From CAIYXB01 sp038146805 (GTDB lineage: Bacteria > Cyanobacteriota > Vampirovibrionia > LMEP-6097), in assembly GCA_038146805.1 (NCBI GenBank), contig JAYQSH010000011.1:158210-222209 (forward strand): DNA of 64,000 nucleotides, written 5' to 3'. The position numbers were made by a program, and so were the translations under genes. A model generated the notes under the pieces. The model was not told where the DNA came from and searched no databases. It saw nothing but the letters and a program-made list of their open reading frames with translations. Positions 62,764 through 64,000 of the stretch are shown here, in pieces; the stretch's first letter is position 1, and each line of letters begins with the position of its first letter.

Positions 62764-64000
62764 ATGGATAAACAATATTTAATTAATAAAATTAATGTAG
62801 GATTTCCTTATAAGGTAATCGTTTCCTTTATTGTTTTTTGTTTTTCAATTTTACCTTCAACAGCAGCCTATTTACCTCTAAATGTACAAGAAATAGACGG
62901 AAGCCCATCGATTTCTGATGTGAAAAAGATTGTCGTTAATGGTGCCACTTTAGAAAATAATAACAATGGCCAAATTACTTTAAGTTTTATAAATGCAACA
63001 ACACTAAATGGATTTACAGCAAGTCAATTTTTAAGATCTGATACTGATGAATCTTTTACAAGTGGAACTTTTACATTTGAATCAGGAACATCAGTCGTAG
63101 TAGATGGTTCATTTCAGGCAAGCTCAGGAGTATTTTCAGATAGCATCAACGGTTCAAGTTTAATATTAAATGGAAACACCATATCGATAGGAGCTCTTAC
63201 ACAAGGTAGTCTTTTGTTTGCATCTCAAGCAAACGAAGTCACAGCATTAAGCAAAGGAAATGATAACTATGTGTTAACGGTTAACGGTAATACTATTTCA
63301 TGGCAAGAATCTGTTGCAGGAGTAGATAATTTAGGTGACCATATTGCAACACAAACTTTTGACTTAAACGGACAAAATCTTATCAACGGTGCTGATGCTA
63401 CTTTCACTGGTACTTTACAGGCACCTACTATCAACGGTACAACTACTGTTATTTCTCAGTTATTTAATGGCGGTAAGTTTAATGGCGATGAAGCAAATAT
63501 TACAAACACTGTCACTGCTGGTGCATTTACAACAACAGGGGATACAAACACTGCTAAATTAATCGCAACTGCAAATGTGAATGGTACTGATGCTACTTTC
63601 ACTGGCACTTTACAGGCTCCTACTATCAACGGTACAACAACTGTTATTTCTCAGTTATTTAATGGCGGTAAGTTTAATGGCGATGAAGCAAATATTACAA
63701 ACACTGTCACTGCTGGTGCATTTACAACAACAGGGGATACAAACACTGCTAAATTAATCGCAACTGCAAATGTGAATGGTGCTGATGCTTATTTCACTGG
63801 CACTTTACAGGCTCCTACTATCAACGGTACAACTACTGTTATTTCTCAGTTATTTAATGGCGGTAAGTTTAATGGCAATGAAGCAAATATTACAAACACT
63901 GTCACTGCTGGTGCATTTACAACAACAGGGGATACAAACACTGCTAAAATTATTATCAAGTGGAGTAGTAAATGGTACTGATGCTACATTTACTGGAAAT
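62764..64000 (+). CDS. Secreted surface protein with 65-residue tandem repeats (partial, frameshifted)
   Basis: Signal peptide ending about residue 34 (VIVSFIVFCFSILPSTAA), then about 175 residues of tail-fibre/adhesin-like Thr/Ser/Asn/Gly-rich sequence (ASQFLRSDTDESFTSG). From 63397 it has 195-bp units, starting at 63397, 63592 and 63787, nearly identical in DNA and each coding ATFTGTLQAPTINGTT... (65 residues). The third unit is 196 bp: A4 at 63946-63949 instead of A3 ends the frame at 63981. Removing one A restores VNGTDATFTGN and the repeat continues past the window. Confidence 0.8.
63397..64000 (+). repeat. Coding 195-bp tandem repeats
   Basis: Units begin at 63397, 63592, 63787 and (after a 1-bp insertion) 63983. 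Units 1 and 2 differ at only a few positions, for example GGTACT/GGCACT and ACTACT/ACAACT, which points to recent duplication or gene conversion. Confidence 0.9.

Noticed and set aside
1..64000. tRNA genes in intergenic stretches
   Set aside because: I looked for the TTC-loop pattern (GTTCGAATCC-like) and acceptor stems in all gaps and found none; a tRNAscan-SE run would settle it.
1..64000. CRISPR arrays
   Set aside because: The 33-bp tandem units at 22047/22080 are only two, with no spacer between them. The 195-bp array at 63397 is coding.

Overview
The window is 64 kb of AT-rich bacterial DNA with about 50 recognisable genes, densely packed on both strands, and no rRNA, tRNA or CRISPR array that I could find. 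The best guess for the source is a non-photosynthetic relative of the cyanobacteria (Vampirovibrionia/'Melainabacteria', possibly Caenarcaniphilales-like). This is inference. It rests on a radical-SAM/DUF512 protein of the cyanobacterial TIGR03279 type, a DUF3326 protein, a short SSB without acidic tail, and the absence of any photosynthesis gene. A GT9 heptosyltransferase-like enzyme, an MCE/MlaD-like protein and several secreted proteins suggest a cell with an outer membrane.

Layout. 1-7.3 kb is an accessory region: a cut-off IS5-type transposase, a 941-residue helical protein ending in a PD-(D/E)XK nuclease-like domain, two unknown genes and a 701-residue coiled protein. 7.3-25 kb is mostly housekeeping: ilvD, a CLC channel with CBS domains, der, a glycosyltransferase, an RseP-like protease, ubiD, an SDR/DUF2867 protein, an HI0933-type flavoprotein, mutM, leuB and xth. 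It is interrupted at 14.8-16.5 kb by a nest of three repeat families around one unknown gene. 25-38 kb carries a Na/Pi-type transporter, two methyltransferase-like proteins, an alpha/beta hydrolase, a SpoA-domain (SctQ/FliM-FliN type) export protein, the TIGR03279 protein, ispE, secD, DUF3326, acpS and ssb. 38-48 kb has dnaK, an MCE protein, a broken 2H phosphoesterase, glmS, a frameshifted pgpH (c-di-AMP phosphodiesterase) and miaA. 48-57.6 kb has channel/transport proteins, a DEDDh exonuclease, a phytanoyl-CoA dioxygenase-like protein, a secreted EEP phosphatase, an ArsC-like protein, a BASS transporter, a frameshifted paralogue of the repeat-flanked gene and a HEPN-like protein. 57.6-64 kb has a large secreted beta-rich protein beside a TetR regulator, two HTH proteins, and a surface protein with near-identical 65-residue tandem repeats that runs off the window.

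Three things stand out. (1) Many genes have a sigma70-type -10 box ending only 6-8 nt before the start codon and no Shine-Dalgarno, so leaderless transcription looks common. (2) At least five small repeat families sit between genes, and two copies have altered neighbouring coding sequences. (3) Single-base indels, mostly in short homopolymers, break four otherwise plausible genes. They could be assembly errors, decay or slippage. The most unusual biology is a SpoA-type secretion C-ring protein without other export genes nearby, together with several large helical proteins of unknown function, one with a nuclease-like C-terminus.
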